A stretch of DNA of 64,000 bases from Schistocephalus solidus (lineage: Eukaryota > Platyhelminthes > Cestoda > Diphyllobothriidea > Diphyllobothriidae). A program made the position numbers and the translations under genes. The notes beneath the pieces were generated by a model that had not been told where the DNA came from, searched no databases, and saw only the letters and a program-made list of their open reading frames with translations. Location: NCBI GenBank assembly GCA_017591395.1, contig WEDG01001391.1, positions 124,001 to 188,000 of the forward strand. The letters are read 5' to 3'. Positions 13,701-28,700 of the stretch are shown in pieces (position 1 is the stretch's first letter; each line of letters begins with the position of its first letter).

Positions 13701-16700
13701 ACCTTTTCTTATCAGAAAAAAAACATATTTTTTATAAAGGTAATGGAAATTGATTAGGTAATATATTTTTAATATAATCAAGGAAAAAAATCCACGAATA
13801 ATGCAGCGTGAACAAATGCAGTCACGTGTATCATATTTTAGCACATTAATACTGCTTTTTGAGTCATCGCCTTAAAACGACCTTCAATCTTCAGGTGATA
13901 TCTGGAAAATATTTTTTATAGTCCGTAGCACAATATAAGGAGAAAATTCGCTAAATGCGATGAAGGAGGTACGTGCAGATTCTAAATGTATGGTCGAGAA
14001 GTAGGGCAGTAACACTCTGTCCTTTCTCAAACGTTCCTGTACACATGTTCACACGCAGTTCGATCGGATATTAACTTGATGCGAACAGTATAAGCCTTTT
14101 CCTAGCCTTTTGCAAATAAGGAAAAACCGAAGTTTTTTTGCGCCTGTTCATCAAAGCCACAAACGTCTGTTCCTGGGTATAATTAAGGAAGATAGCAGAC
14201 TCTTGAAAGATGTTCTCTGCGATACGGGTATTGAATATATTCAAGAAAAATACGGTCATTTCGAACAAAATGTCCTCGCCAAAACATCAGTGAGCGTCTT
14301 CTCTCCTTTATTGTGTGACAATATGAAAAGTAGCATCAAGTAATGAATCCGTTTTCCGAATGAACAAGTTTTACAACCTCAACAAATTTTAAAATATGCA
14401 GTCAAATGGCTATTCCAAATTGAATAGTGAAAGGCACACTGTCTCCGTTTAGCACACAAATTGCATCTATGGCTTTTCATGGAAGTTGCATTATGACATG
14501 ACAGGCATTTGAAAGCTTTAGCCCTGCTCTTACTTTGGCCGATGTCCCATTTCGTGCAGCCATAATCACGCTTTGAGAGGTTTCACTGTAAACTAAACTC
14601 GCTTACCTCTACAGTCCTCCGACTCCACACACCATGCCCATGAACATGCCTGATCAACATTCCATGATTGTATTTACATATCATACTGGATGTCTCAAGA
14701 TTGTTTTTGTTAATTGGTCAATTTATGACCTTGCGTAATTTACAAAGCAATTAATACGCGAACTTCCAGTAAATTCTTCGGATCAAACCTTTAAAAGCAT
14801 GGTCCAAAATTTGATATGAATATTTGAGCTGAAATAAATCAACCACTGCCCACTTACCGCATAATATTTATAAGCTGGCAGCTGACAGTCAGTAGTATAA
14901 ACTATGAAATTATTTACCAAACGTACAGCGCATATACTTGCTTAAAGCCCAGAAACGCGTGTTTCGCCGATATTGTACATGACACATCTGCGCGGGTTTC
15001 AGCTCCTCAGTGGGTCACTCAGCGTTCATCATCGGTTTTGTGATCTATGAACTCGAAGGTTTTAGTTTTTTGTCAAATTTCCGAGAAACGTTGTTCGAGC
15101 ATTTGGAGTAAATCCCTTGGAGCTAACTTAAGCAGGTAGCAAGGAAGCCAGATATGGGTGACGTCATTGGAGCTTATTTAAGTTGTTGTACGTCTCTTCA
15201 TGAAATACCATGGTCCAACGAAAAGGAACTTGATATTTCCAAACACATGCCCGAAATAAATAAATGACGAATCCTTCCGTATAGTATGACCGTGTCTGAA
15301 CTCTTTAAAAGACACTAGCGGAAACACTAAAGAGACATAGCACACAAAGTGACGACTACCTTATTCGCTCGGCTTATTTACCCAAAGGATGGGGTTGCAT
15401 TTCTTGATAAAGACGTAGTCATCTATAAGATCACATGTAATTCCTGTGATGCCGTATGTTGTGGCTAAACTGAAAAAGCATACATGAACATCCACTGACA
15501 GTGAAGTGCCGTGAACAGTTGTCCCAAAAGGCCATGTACATCCCTCATACAGGCTACAACTTCAAATAGAAGGAAATTAATACTGTCTATGTCTGCATCA
15601 GCAAATTGGCTGAGTTTTCTGAGGCAATGCAATCCAATGAATCATGCTTCAATCAGCATATTAAGTTAGATGCCATGTACTAAAATCACAGGAAAATGGA
15701 GGAAACGACTACCTGTCAACAAAGAATAATGCCCATGGCTGCAGCTTATTAACGCAACCAACAAATGATTATCATTTTTTAAGAGTTAAACATGCTTATT
15801 CTTTTGCATGTTAACTCAGTTATGGAGATGATCTGGGGACAAGTGCTGAAACCATATCGATAAAATTTCCTATTATCGCAAATAACCCAGTTTTCGTCTG
15901 AATAAAACCTTTACAGTGTATGCATTCCTTATAACTTTATATGCATATATTATGATAGTAAGGTGTTCACCGATCTGGCTATGGAACAGGTATATTCCAT
16001 TGTACCCTGGAGCTCACTTTAAAGCCATCGCAAGCAATCGCATAGCAAATTGGAGGATATGATGATAATGTGGAACCGGCAAAGACAAGGGAGATCGGAA
16101 TGGCCATTTCTGGCTTATTAGCCGTCATCAGCCAGTCATACTCCATCCCGGGTGTGGATCACCCGAGATTCGAACCCATGATCTTTGGTCTTTGAGTGTA
16201 ACACTCTATCATTGACCTATGGGCGCGTTGTTTTTTTCAGTTTGCGATCGGGAATATGAATTATGATAGTGTGGTGCTCACCAATTTGACTAAGGAACAG
16301 GTATTTTCCGTTGTGTCCTGGAGCTCACTTAAGAGCATTCACAGGCAGTCGCATAGCAATTTGGAAGATATGATGGTAATTTGGAACCAACAAAGACATA
16401 TATATTTATATATATAGTTATAACGTTACATGTTTTTTTGTTCCACAGAATTTCCGAAGCCAGCAAACTGCCAATTCCAAACAAATTTGATTTCCAGGAA
16501 GAAATTAAGAAGAAGCAAATGGCCTGAAGTTTCCGATTCACGTCTGACCCCACAATGATATTCGCAGCTGCTGCTTACGGGTCTGATGTGTATCCAAAAA
16601 GTCAAGCATATAAAGCTCTTATCCCTCTGATCATGGCTTATTCTTTGCAACCACAACTTTAAAGCGTTGCACGATTGCATACTATTCAAACATTAAAACG

Positions 16701-19700
16701 GTAAACACTGGTCAGGAATTCCTTACAGGAAAGCGTTGACACGAATGCGAATTTATTATGTTAATGCGAAATTTCCGATTTGCAATGACAGAGAGTTCCC
16801 ACTGGCGAGATAATGACGAAACTATATTATATGACATATCTTCAGTCTTCTTTAATCTGCCTTAATACAGAGCCCAGAGAGGGGAAAAGTGGAAAAGCGA
16901 GTGAGGTAGGTGCAGTGCAAGTCTACTTTCACTGTAATCCAGCGCAAGTCACCGTCCCTGTACCAACCTTCTGTGGAGCATACGATGGATCTCGTCGAAA
17001 ACGACATTCAAACTAGCGATGACATATCTGACATTTCCTATTTGTTAATATCTAGGTGCCATGTGTGGATACTTTTGTTTCTGATCCCAGATTGAAGTCG
17101 GGTCTATTATGCGCAGATTAAAACCGAAAAAGCATAAAGCAACAATTTTAACATCCGTCCATATTTCAGTTAAATCTCCTGATATATAATTCTAACTTAC
17201 AATTCACAGAACTCTTTTCGAATATGAAGAAGAAACATACCTTCCTCACGATTCCATTGGCCGATCGAAAATGCCATATCTAAAATAAGAAGTTTTCATT
17301 CAAGGAGCAGTTTTACTTTGTATTTGAATATGCAAATGTTATCTTGTTGAGGACTTTTGCCTAAAATTACTGTTAAGCAGTCATTTTCTAGGAAAAATAT
17401 ATCGTTGCTGGGTAATCACATGTTGTACACTGGTTTATAAAAATAGTTTATAAAAAAACTAGATTAAGCGATTAGGTTTATTATTTAGGAGTGTACCAAA
17501 GTATTGGTTTTGGGGTATTTTAATTGAACATTTTTATCTGGTTAAACTCAAAGTGTAAACAGCCTAAGCAGCACTCACTTCTGATGAACAATTGAGCAAC
17601 AAGGAAGAGAAATGTTTCATCTCAACTCGACTGCATGTGCAAAATCAAGTTTTCCTGAAGCTGCAACTCACACTTGTCATGAAAAATTTGCAAATAAAGA
17701 AAGGCAGTTGGGTTTTATCAAATTGTTTTAAAATCAGTTCTTGAACTGAAGTCTTCTTATACTTCTAGCAGTCAACTAGTCTCAATAAGGCATAGTAGTG
17801 TGAAAGTGCGCTTTTTTCATTGAACTGATCTTGTGATTGCATTAATTTTTGATTATCCCGACCTGTTGACTGCATATTATAGTTCTGACTTATTTGCTTT
17901 TTGCGGCAATTTATGCAAAAATAAAACCGCTTTGCTCTGCACAAATTATTTTACCTTCACTTTAAGGTTATTGTCAAAAAATACACTGAAGTTGAAAACT
18001 ATTGTTCCCATGTGCCTTTGCACAGACATTCGTTGTCAAGGGCAAAACGACGGACTTGCCCCGCAGCGCGATAGATGAGTGCCCCAATTTTCTAAATACG
18101 TGCAAGTCCTACTCTTGGCATACCAGTGACAGAAAACTCAAGCCTCTTTAAAAAATGCCTACACATCTTTGCATCACAATTCGTATGCGTTATCCTCAAG
18201 TTTCTCGCAAAGAGCAGTAGAAAAACGACACGAGACTTTCATAAACCGCTGCAAATCATTTGAATTCCACACTTTCTCTATTTATTTGTATTTATATGCT
18301 CACTTTCAACTGAAACTGTTCTTGGTTCAAAAATAACCTGTCAATTTAGTCTGTGATAATAAACTATTGTATATACTGAAAATGATAAACACCAGCTTTG
18401 AACACTCAAAACTAATTTGCACATTTACCCTTTTTCATGAACGAGCATGTCCTGGCCAATAAAACCTGAACTTGTCGAGTGAATTAATGCAAAAGTTTTG
18501 CTTTTATTAGTATTTTTGATTCTAAAAGCTTTTCTCCTAACAAAGACATTTCGTGAGCCTTTGCGTATGTAAGACTGATAAAATATGGGTGGTTATAATG
18601 TCACGAAATATAGGCTGAAGTTTAGTCGTCGGTACGCGAAACAATTTAATCTAGTACTAAAAATATCGTTTGTGAACATTACGCTCAATCCGATCGAAAA
18701 GGAATCTTACAAGTTGACAAAGTTCATTTGGGTCTCCTTCACTTGAAAGCCGACAAAGCAGAATCCACAGAGATCTTTTGTTGCCGGAGGTAATCATCAG
18801 CAATAGGGACTCGCGACTGAACCAGGCGGCCTTTACAACGCAGAAACTCCTAAAAATGCATAAAAAGGGACACAGGATTGTCCATTCGTATTCCATGAAA
18901 TAATATACTTCAGTAATCTATGTGTTATCAATTCAGTTTGCTTTACCAAGTAAAACGAGGTGCTGTTCATCGTGGCTAGATATCCATTCACCCACTTTAA
19001 AATATGGCCTCTTGCTAATTTTAACCCACAGATGTTTATCCTAATGAAACCAAAAATTGGTTTTCAGACACACGCGACGACCGCTTTCTGTGACAAACCC
19101 ACAACAGAGCTGCTGATGATAAAGGGATATGAAAAGGTTAATGGCTGAAAATAAAAAAGCAACTTTTTCGACCAATCTGTTTATCCAATTGTTTCAGATG
19201 AAGATGCGTGAGACTAGAGTGTTTAATTATTGCCTAGCTTCCTTTTTGATTAACGACTAAAGAGCGTTTTGTGCTTGATTTCTAGAGCTAAATACAGCTA
19301 AGATATTTTTCTTGCAAGGGAGATAAACCAATAACGACCACATCAAGCGATAATAGGGTTCTATGACCATAAGAATAGAGACAGTATCAAATACCCATTG
19401 ACCATTTGATTTGAATTTACATTTCAGGGAGACCCAAATTAGACTGAATAGGACCCACAGATAGTGATCAATAAGTTAGACAATGACCCAAGTTCTTTTA
19501 TACTTCAATTATTAAAAAATTCACTGGACAACTCTTTTAAAGTTTCTTTATTGGAATTAAAGTTAAAAAACTGCTTGGTTGCTATAAGTTCTGCAACTTG
19601 AATTGCGCGATCAAATCCAGACCTATTTAACTTAACTGACTAATACATTGCACCACACATAGATAATGAAAATCGTTTATATGTGTTGTTTTTCGTAGCT

Positions 19701-22700
19701 TTGACATAAGAGTGCCAAAATACTTTGAAAAGGAACATGGGCTCAGCAAAAACGGACATCAGGAAGTGAATGTTTGCTTGCTACGAAATAAATCCTTCGT
19801 GCATTGTAAGTAGATGGAAATAAATAAATAAAAAATAGCAAACAAAATATTATTCTGAAAGAAATTTGCAAAATGACGGAGAAAAATTAAATTAAAATTT
19901 CTGACTTAATAACCGTTGGCCACCAATCCTGTTTAGCCTTAATCCTGTTTGTTAATACGTCTCCCTACATTATTCATGATAGGAATGAGACTGGTGCAAG
20001 GAGCTCAATGTATAGCAAAGCAATCAGCTGGTGAATCAACCTGACCTGTGCACGATCTCCTCTTACTTATTAATCCTGAGTGAAAACAAAATGGCAAAAA
20101 ACACATTGACCTAGTGAAAAAACTACGTGGCCTGAGGCATATGGGTTTTCCTCTTAAAATACATAGGCTGTACCCGAGCTTAGGAAATAATTACCGCAAG
20201 TCTGAGACGCATTTCCAATTAGGAACATTTACTTTAGTGGGGTTAAAAAAACGCATAACGCGGTACTTTCCCTAAAATGATTGATATGGCGAGGTGCCGG
20301 ATTTTCATGCACCTATATGAGGCCACATGCAAAAGGGGACACCGTAAAATGGTTACTTTAGTGCTTGGCCTTTTACCATTAATTAGAAGTTCCCCTATAA
20401 ATAGAATATAATGAAGAATATAATATAATAAAAAATATGCTTCAAAACAACCTTTCATTAATTATTTAACAAAGTCCGAATGACATGCAACATTTCATGA
20501 TCAAAATGTGGTTTACCCTTAATAGCATAAAAAACTGTATGATATTCCTTACATGGAAAGCATGGAGCCCGTTTACTGAAAACAAGGTCAAAAAATCCGC
20601 AAATTGGAAAATTAAATCGGAAAACCGAACTTTACGCAGCCTTTGAACATAAAATTTACAAAATACCGGATTGAGTCTTCAATTAATCCAGTATAGAATA
20701 TTTTAGTTTGGTTTTTATATTAAGCATATTTAATTATCTTAGGGCGTCAAAAGTAAATAAAAAACGCGCATACACTAAGTAATTTTCCTAAGTGAGAGCT
20801 GTTTGGTCCGGTAGTTGAAAGAGTGATTAAAGTCTGATATTCTAGCATATCTCAAATATTACGCGATGATACTGCAAATTTATGAACTCTGCAGCTCTAA
20901 TACATTTAGTTTTCTTAATCAAAACTATTTTGAACATTTTATTTGGGTTATATAAGGTTGATCACCGACTGCATTTTTCGATATCAACTTTTTGAACATG
21001 AAGCATTTATGGAGCTAGTTATAACCTTGTGCAGACAATTTCCGCTATCTGAAGGAATGTTTATAGGCAGAGTTTAAGTCAGCCCACAATCATATTCTGC
21101 ACAATCGTGGCAAATAGTTTCCGGAAAGAAAGCAATACTCGTTATGGCCGATTCGACCTTTCTACTTTGAATACTATATTCCTACCTTGGGACCATAAAC
21201 CTACTGTTTAGATCGTTCGATATTCGGCACTTAGATCTTTAATACCGAACATACGTGTTTTATTTTCAAAACTCAATTTATGCGCTCTAGTTAAGGCATT
21301 TGAAACACAGATTTCACCACAAAATCTTCATATATTGTTCACGGGCTTCCTGTAAAAATCAGTACAATCGTTCGACAAAACTTTTGTCAGGCTGCATTCC
21401 TCTTGTCCCAAAATTTGCGCAAGCTTAATTAACCACGCAGTCAACCGGTAAACATAAGTCAATGTATTAATTCTCACTCAAAATTGTTACCATCTAACGA
21501 CTGAAATACCAGATGTATGGAGTATCTACAAATATGACATTGTTTTCGTCAGTGAATAGTCCGGGTTAGCGCGCATTTATGCAATGCGTATATATTTGAT
21601 CATTACTATTATGTCAAAGCTAATAGGATGCAGAGGGTCGCCCAACGCTTCGCAATAATCTATGAAAGCTATATACTGGACACTAAAAACAACTTTGCAT
21701 GGCGGTAATTGGGATGCACTTTGATAGCAAACAGAAACAATATTTTACATAAATAGTTAAATTTCCTGCACGCGAGGGATGTGCATGAAATGTTTATAAT
21801 AAATATTGTTGGCATGTTCTAAACCAACCAGATTAATGTCATTAACCTTCGGCTTGGCAGCACATAGGGATGTCAGCATAACCAAACAGTATGCTCCTTA
21901 TCAGGATATTCCGGATGAACCCTTTTTATAAAAAAAATCTTGATGACTAAAATGCGTAACTTTTATGGTTTCTGCCATGATTCTGGCCCATCTGCTTGTT
22001 ATTTGGCAGCTGTGTATATTGTTGCTGGGCTTGCAGTATTCAGTTCCATTTTCTTAGCCTCAAATTATCGCAATTTAAGTAAATATTTTGTGAAATATTA
22101 GCTGGCTGACTAGCATGGAAGCAGCTATTGCTTCAGCGTATATTCGTTTATCGGGGACTGCCAATCTTTTCATATACAAGTTTGGTAACCCACCAACATG
22201 TTCGGGTTAACATTAAGGGGGATATTGTTTCCTTGCTTTAATAAAGCCCCTACTGTCTATACTAGTTTGCAGTGTTCAGTCCGGTAGAGTTCATTCAAAA
22301 GGATCGCACAAACAATCAATCAAAAAACAATGCTGACTCCGATTTATATACGGCCGTTTTATTCTTTCGTTAATGCTTGTTAAACAGCAGGAGACGCTTT
22401 TAAACATCAGTAAAATATTAGCTCTATAAACTTTATTGTTGAAAGAATAAAAAGGTAAAGTGACGTATTGGGGGGGTGGGGGGGGGTTACGAAGAGATGG
22501 TGATAAGAGGTTATGAGAAAACAGTAAACTGCTTGATCACGAATTTTGAATTACTTTTAAAAAAATATGGCGACATACATGTTTTGAAGATTTCTCTTTG
22601 AAAATAGTTCATCCAGCCACAGAATGGTCAAATTTTCTGTTGCAATGGGCACATTAACCAGGTCCATAGCTGCATGTGGCTGTCGGGTGTCAATAATGAT

Positions 22701-25700
22701 AAGTCCCATATTTCGAACTTCACTCAATTTGCCGATGCCTTTAGGCTGCAGAGAAGCATAGATTTATGTGTTTTACTCAGCAACTCTCGAACAGCTTACA
22801 ATACACAAAAGAGCACATTCCTTAATCTTTGATGAGTATGGAATGTTTGGTAAATGTTTCCTTACAGCAAAATATGCAGCGTACCTTCATGAAGAGGGCT
22901 CAAGTAAAAACTACCACTGAAGGATGAAAAATTAAACTCTTATCTAAAACGATACCATTTTGCCTTTGACGTAGAGCAGCACGTTTTGTGGATATTTTCT
23001 GCGTCAACAAATACAGAAGCTGGATAACATTAGTTTAAAGAATTCAGTGGTTATAAAACATCTTCGATTAATGTTCCATCAAAACTATTTTTGGCAGAGT
23101 TGATGAGACATCGATGAAAGTCGGATGGTTTGAATTCTGCTAAAAACATCTATTCATTGCTGCTACAAAAAATTGCCTAGGTGCACTTTTCATACGTTTT
23201 AAGGCAATTCGGTAAATAAAAAGTGAAACCAATTTAATTGCAAACAGTCAAGTTTTGACAAAAATATTAGGATTATCTGTATTACACTGGACCTTCTAGG
23301 CATTTCTGTAATTATTACTGGATTATTATCTCGGCCAATACTTTTGTTTGAATAAGGATTATGTCCAGCAATATTAATTCCATAAATGTACTATTCTGAG
23401 CCGGTGCTTCTGGTGCTTAGACAGGACCACAATTTTATACTAGTGCTTACTCCCTGCGTCAAACAGAACCATCGATCCTACACCAATTTGTGCAGATCGG
23501 TGGGCTATCCCCTAAAACATGTTTGCATTTAACATTTCTAGCTCAAGGCTGTGTCAATTAGTTTAATTTAACGAAGCAAGTGCACCAGGGTACTTTCAGT
23601 TCACGTTTCACATGCCGTAGGTGTTCAAATCCAGGACATGTTTGCCAAATTGATGAAATCAATTTTGAATTTGGAAGGAGTATCTTAGTGGGGTTTTCAC
23701 ACTTATTGTCCTTCAGTATAATCCTGAACAGTTCTGATACTTCAGGATACCGGCTTTGAATGCATACTTTTTCTACCGGCTGCAGCAAATGCACTTAAAA
23801 ATAATGACTGCTAAGGTCATTGCAGTTCTATAGGGGATTTCAAGGTTTTTATACATTACTTTTATAAATCATAATCAAAAACATTCATAGACTCCTTTTG
23901 AAGATACTTCGTTTCATTTTTAGTTTTTCTCAACAGAATTGAGTATGAAAATTTAAAACATTTTCAAACTTCTAAAGAATGCTTAACCAGATCTGGGTAT
24001 GAATTTTCATTTAGGGTTTTTCATCTTCAAGCCAAATACGTTTTTTCTTTAAGGTACATCATAATTATGCTATGCAATTAGAATAATATTATATTGTGCT
24101 GATACTTTTTTATAATATATGTTTATACTGTAATGTACTTAATGTGGCTTTTTGAGACATTTCACACTCTTCAATAATCTCAAACAGTAACTGTTTTCAG
24201 TGAAGATGTCCATTTAATGTATTAAGATGTATAAGGCCGTTTAAAGACTGAAAACATTTACAAAATAAGTGGTTTGTTTTCATAAAGTTTATTATTTATA
24301 CACGCGGTCAAACATGATTTCTTTTCAAAACACTAACCCTGATGTGAATGATTGAATGTTCAATTGTGTACCACGAAAATTGATATTTTAAATTTAGTTA
24401 AGTAATATTTTCAAAACAAAAACACTTTTCAACATATATGTTACTTATTCACGAAATTGGTGAATTAATTTTAGTAAGCCCGTTTATGCTGATCTATGCG
24501 TCTAATGCTTGCTATAGAATGGTTGTTTTTGAGTAACAGAGCTGAATTTGCGTTTTCGTGATACTTGGTTCCGATCAAACAAAGATGACTTTCTAAGGTA
24601 ACACATTTGAGAGTCAAGTTAGCTGCCACTTCTGCTCAACCGCTCATATCTTCGTGGTGTTTTATAGTTTTTCTGGCTATGGCAGCCGTTCAAAATGCAG
24701 ATTTAGGAACTTTTCAGAACAATTATGCCTTTACTATTTGTCAACATTATTAAGACTTGCCTGCTTAATAAGTATTTGACGACTGGTGCTGCGTCCTAGC
24801 CTATTTAATCGCATTTGTTCTATTAGTTTTGTGTTATTACTGTAAGAATAAATGTTCCCGATATAGTTAATTCGGTGATAAAACATGTCAGACTTGTTGT
24901 TTTGTGCTTCACCGAAGCAGGACGAATGACTGTCCCATTTTCAACCGTTGTTACAAAGTAGCCTATCTCGAAAAAGTGCAGCTAGAACGGAAAACTATAT
25001 TAAATTGTTAAAAACTATCATATTTTGAATGCCAACAAGGTTACGAAATGTCCATCAAAAGCACTGGATACAAAAAAAACCTTTTTTTGAGATTTCGATC
25101 TTTTAAATCCGAAGGATCTATAACGTATGAACTCAACATGATGACCGACTAACCAAACCATGTCATGCTGGCTTATCTGGGGAATGGCCACATCAATAAA
25201 TGGACTAGACGTCAAGAAGACTGAAGACCAGAGACGTAGACTCTTCAATGGCTTCTGCGGGGAAGTTGCTCCTTGCCAGTTACTCAAAACCTTGGTCTCA
25301 TTTATCGGAGTTAATGCAACTGCCGCAAAACCTACAATATTGAAACCAGTGGTTGGTAAGTTTAGGGGGGTTGTTGTGAAACTGAATTTGCTGGTAGACG
25401 ATGGAGCAAAATGCTTCTCGTAAAAATTTCACTTATGCGATCGTGGACGTATTTCGGCCTCCAACTTCAAGGCAGCATCAAAAGAATGGAAGGGTCGGAT
25501 TTGCCCATATTGTAGAAACAGTGAATTCACTGGATGACTCAAAAAGTAGCTAATTGATTTTCCATCCGTTTTTGAGAGAATTTCAATAGCGAATGGTGGT
25601 GATTGCCGGCAAAAGTGAGTGTAAGTTTTGATTTACATGTGGATGAAGATGAGAATTGATTATTTAATTTTGGACTCACTCATTGTCACTGTTTATAAAG

Positions 25701-28700
25701 ATTCATTTTTTAAATAAGAAAATATGCTGATGGCCTACCTAACTACCCTTCAGCTGAATTGCATATAAACACCTTTGAATTCCTACTGATGTTGGCTGTC
25801 ACGCACAGTGGGCAAAATAATGCGACACATTTAAAGATAATTGCAAACCTAAAAGCAAAAAGATGACTAACCACATTTCCGTTGCTTATCCCATTCCGTT
25901 GAAATGCCATGAAAATAACTTTCGTTGGATTAACGGGAGACATCCAAAATACATCCGTGTTTTCGTAGTCGTACATAGCTGAAGTAATAAGAATGACTTT
26001 ACAATTCACATAAAGGAACATATTAATCAAACGGTGAACTAAGAAAAAACTTTATTGTCTGATAGATTAATTGGTCTTATACTTTAGTTTTATTTTAAAC
26101 GTTATTTATTGATTTTAGCAATCGGGATTGCACTTACTCCTCTATACATATTACTGTACAATCTATACCACACAGTTGGATATTAAATGACTTTTTGATT
26201 CTTTGGTGTATGGAACAGTGCTATAAAAAAAATAATCACAATGCCTAATCATTCAAATAAAGGCCATTTACCTAAATAACGGAAATGCGGCTGACCGTAG
26301 ATGATTTTTTGTGTGGAATTGCAAGTAAGGCAGACGAATCCAAAGTTCAATGTGCTTGTTGAAAGACGCTTAGAAAAGTAGAAATTGTCCTCGATGGCAG
26401 CTACCTATAAGCAAAAAAACGAATGAGCAAAATGCAGTATATATCCTTATAGTTGACATATGCCTCAATTAACCTATTATAACTATCCAGCGTGAACGCA
26501 TTCAGAAAACTCAACTAACTATTGAGAAATGACGTCCCACCGAATTAAACTGCAAAATACGAAGACCATGTATAATTGCGTTGGGATCGAAAAACAGGTT
26601 GCTAAAAAACAAAATGTTAAAAGTACTATCTCATGGGTGGACTTAAGAACAAAAGTACTTAATATTTGTCCGTGCAAACAAAATGACCATGCAGGGACAC
26701 CGTAGCATTTTAAATATCATAATGAAGCGTAATTTTATTAAATATAATTGAATTAATAGCGTTACAAAAATCAGGCCTGACCCAAAGTGCGCATTGTCAG
26801 TTTATGTGCTACAAATATTTTTAAGACGTCTGTTTACTTTTCACACATTTCTCGTGTCCAAAAAGTGGTTCATGATAGCAAAGGTGAGTTCTCCTTTATT
26901 TCTAAGCAATACAAATTTCTATAAGTTTACGTACTCAGAGATAGGTTAATGTAGATGCAATAGCAATTAAACAATTTAAGTTGCACTTGGAGAATGTTTC
27001 TTCCACCAAACTTAATTTCAGGTATGCGAGCAATTCGGTCCATTAAGTTGCGAAGTAAAAAAATCAATAATGTCTTCAGGTTTGACGGTAGTTTTAGCAG
27101 TTTGACTTAACATATTGTTTTCCAGGTGTTTACATTTATCTTCCTCTGGGGACTATATACCGAGGTAATAAATGATAACAAATTTTTGTGAAGGTCGTCG
27201 TTTTGGTCAAAATATGACACTCAACTAAGCATGAAACCTCATTTCCTTGAACCATTTGTTAAATCAACGGGGTGACCTCGGTGGGATTCGAACAATTGCC
27301 AGGAAGGGCAAAGCATTTAGTGCTCTAGCCAACTGAGCTACGATGCCCCCATCGCAAAATTAGCATCCACAATGAAATGAAACGACAAACATGCGTTTTT
27401 TCCATGGAATAACAGTATCTGATAGTTCAACTTTTTAAAATGTGCATCAATTAATCAATTTGTTGAAGAAATGTTACATATTATGCGTTTATGCACCAAA
27501 AATCCAAGACAACAAGCGCATTTTCAGCCATACGTTTTAATTTACTAAGAAACACTTCCGCAAACCTAAGGACTGACGTTTATTTATATTGTAAATATTT
27601 TTACGAGCTTTGCTTGCTCTTAGACTGCGGTTATAGGTGATCATCTATCTACTGACATATTTTTCATACTTTTACTGCTTGGCGTGGTTGGTTTCTAAGT
27701 AACGTCTTAAATTAGACAAGACCACCTAAAACGTTTCATATGCTTAAAATGGCCATTAAATAGTGGCCAGTTTGGTGGCTTCTCACAATGAGATTACAAA
27801 CCACAGAAATATATCAACACACATGAACCGGAGGTTGGTTTTAGTCATTTTTACTAATGTTTAGGACGCGAACCTATACAAATTTGCAAATCTTATATTT
27901 AAAACAAAAATATGTCTTACTTTTGAAAAATACTGTGCTCGCTTGCAATTTCTTTGTACACGTTAACCTAAGAATGAAAATATATTTCATGTGTGGCAAT
28001 TATTTTTGTTACAATCCTTACGGGCAAGGGTACCTCTTGGATAACCGAATCAAATGTGGAATATAGGTCTAGGAAAGGTATTAACAAAAGAAATTGCTCG
28101 AATATAAATAATTGTAAGTATCAAATTATATCTTTATACAGTGAATAGCCGAGCTCAAGCCATGGGTAACGAAATTTCATTGCGTAGTTTAGTGTAAATT
28201 CGGCTGGTGATTTTGATGTATTGAGTTGATATGAAGCTCATTAACATTTTCTGAAAGAACACTGCATATTTAAAATAACATAATGAAGGAAGGCAGGCAG
28301 AATTTAAGGAAAAATTGGAGGTTGGCAGATATAAAAGAAATTTCTTATGCTATCAAATATCACATAAGAAAACCGATTATGTTTATGCCTGGTGCTCTAA
28401 AAAAAATTTAATATAAGCAAGAACGGTTTATAAATAATCTCTTCTGTAACCGGAAAATATGATTTAATTAAGTGTATGACTTCGATTTAAAAATAGGAAG
28501 GAGGGGCCTATCGCTCAGAAAACCTACAAAACGGGAAGTACTAAGTGGTCTTTCAAAGATAATCTGGGGTAAAATAAAATTAAATATACGTAATAAAAAT
28601 ATACGAAAAAAGAAATGCTTACAATTTCAACAAAATATTTTTTTAATTTATTCGCAGTTGCAGCGATATAGCAGCTTTTTAAAAAGTTTGTATTCTTAAA

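Larger units (their letters stand above)
5124..16578. other. Large intronic region with decayed repeats
   Basis: About 11 kb between propeller exons. It contains a short (TA)n at 7677-7694, degenerate CCCTAA-like tracts (6842-6938, 9836-9962, 12530-12640), a hammerhead-bearing repeat (14938-15060) and a SINE dimer (15953-16395). Several open frames of 60-107 codons (for example 9575-9769 and 11342-11665 on minus, 14110-14343 on plus) have no recognised product. At least one missing exon of the gene probably lies here. Confidence 0.4.
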
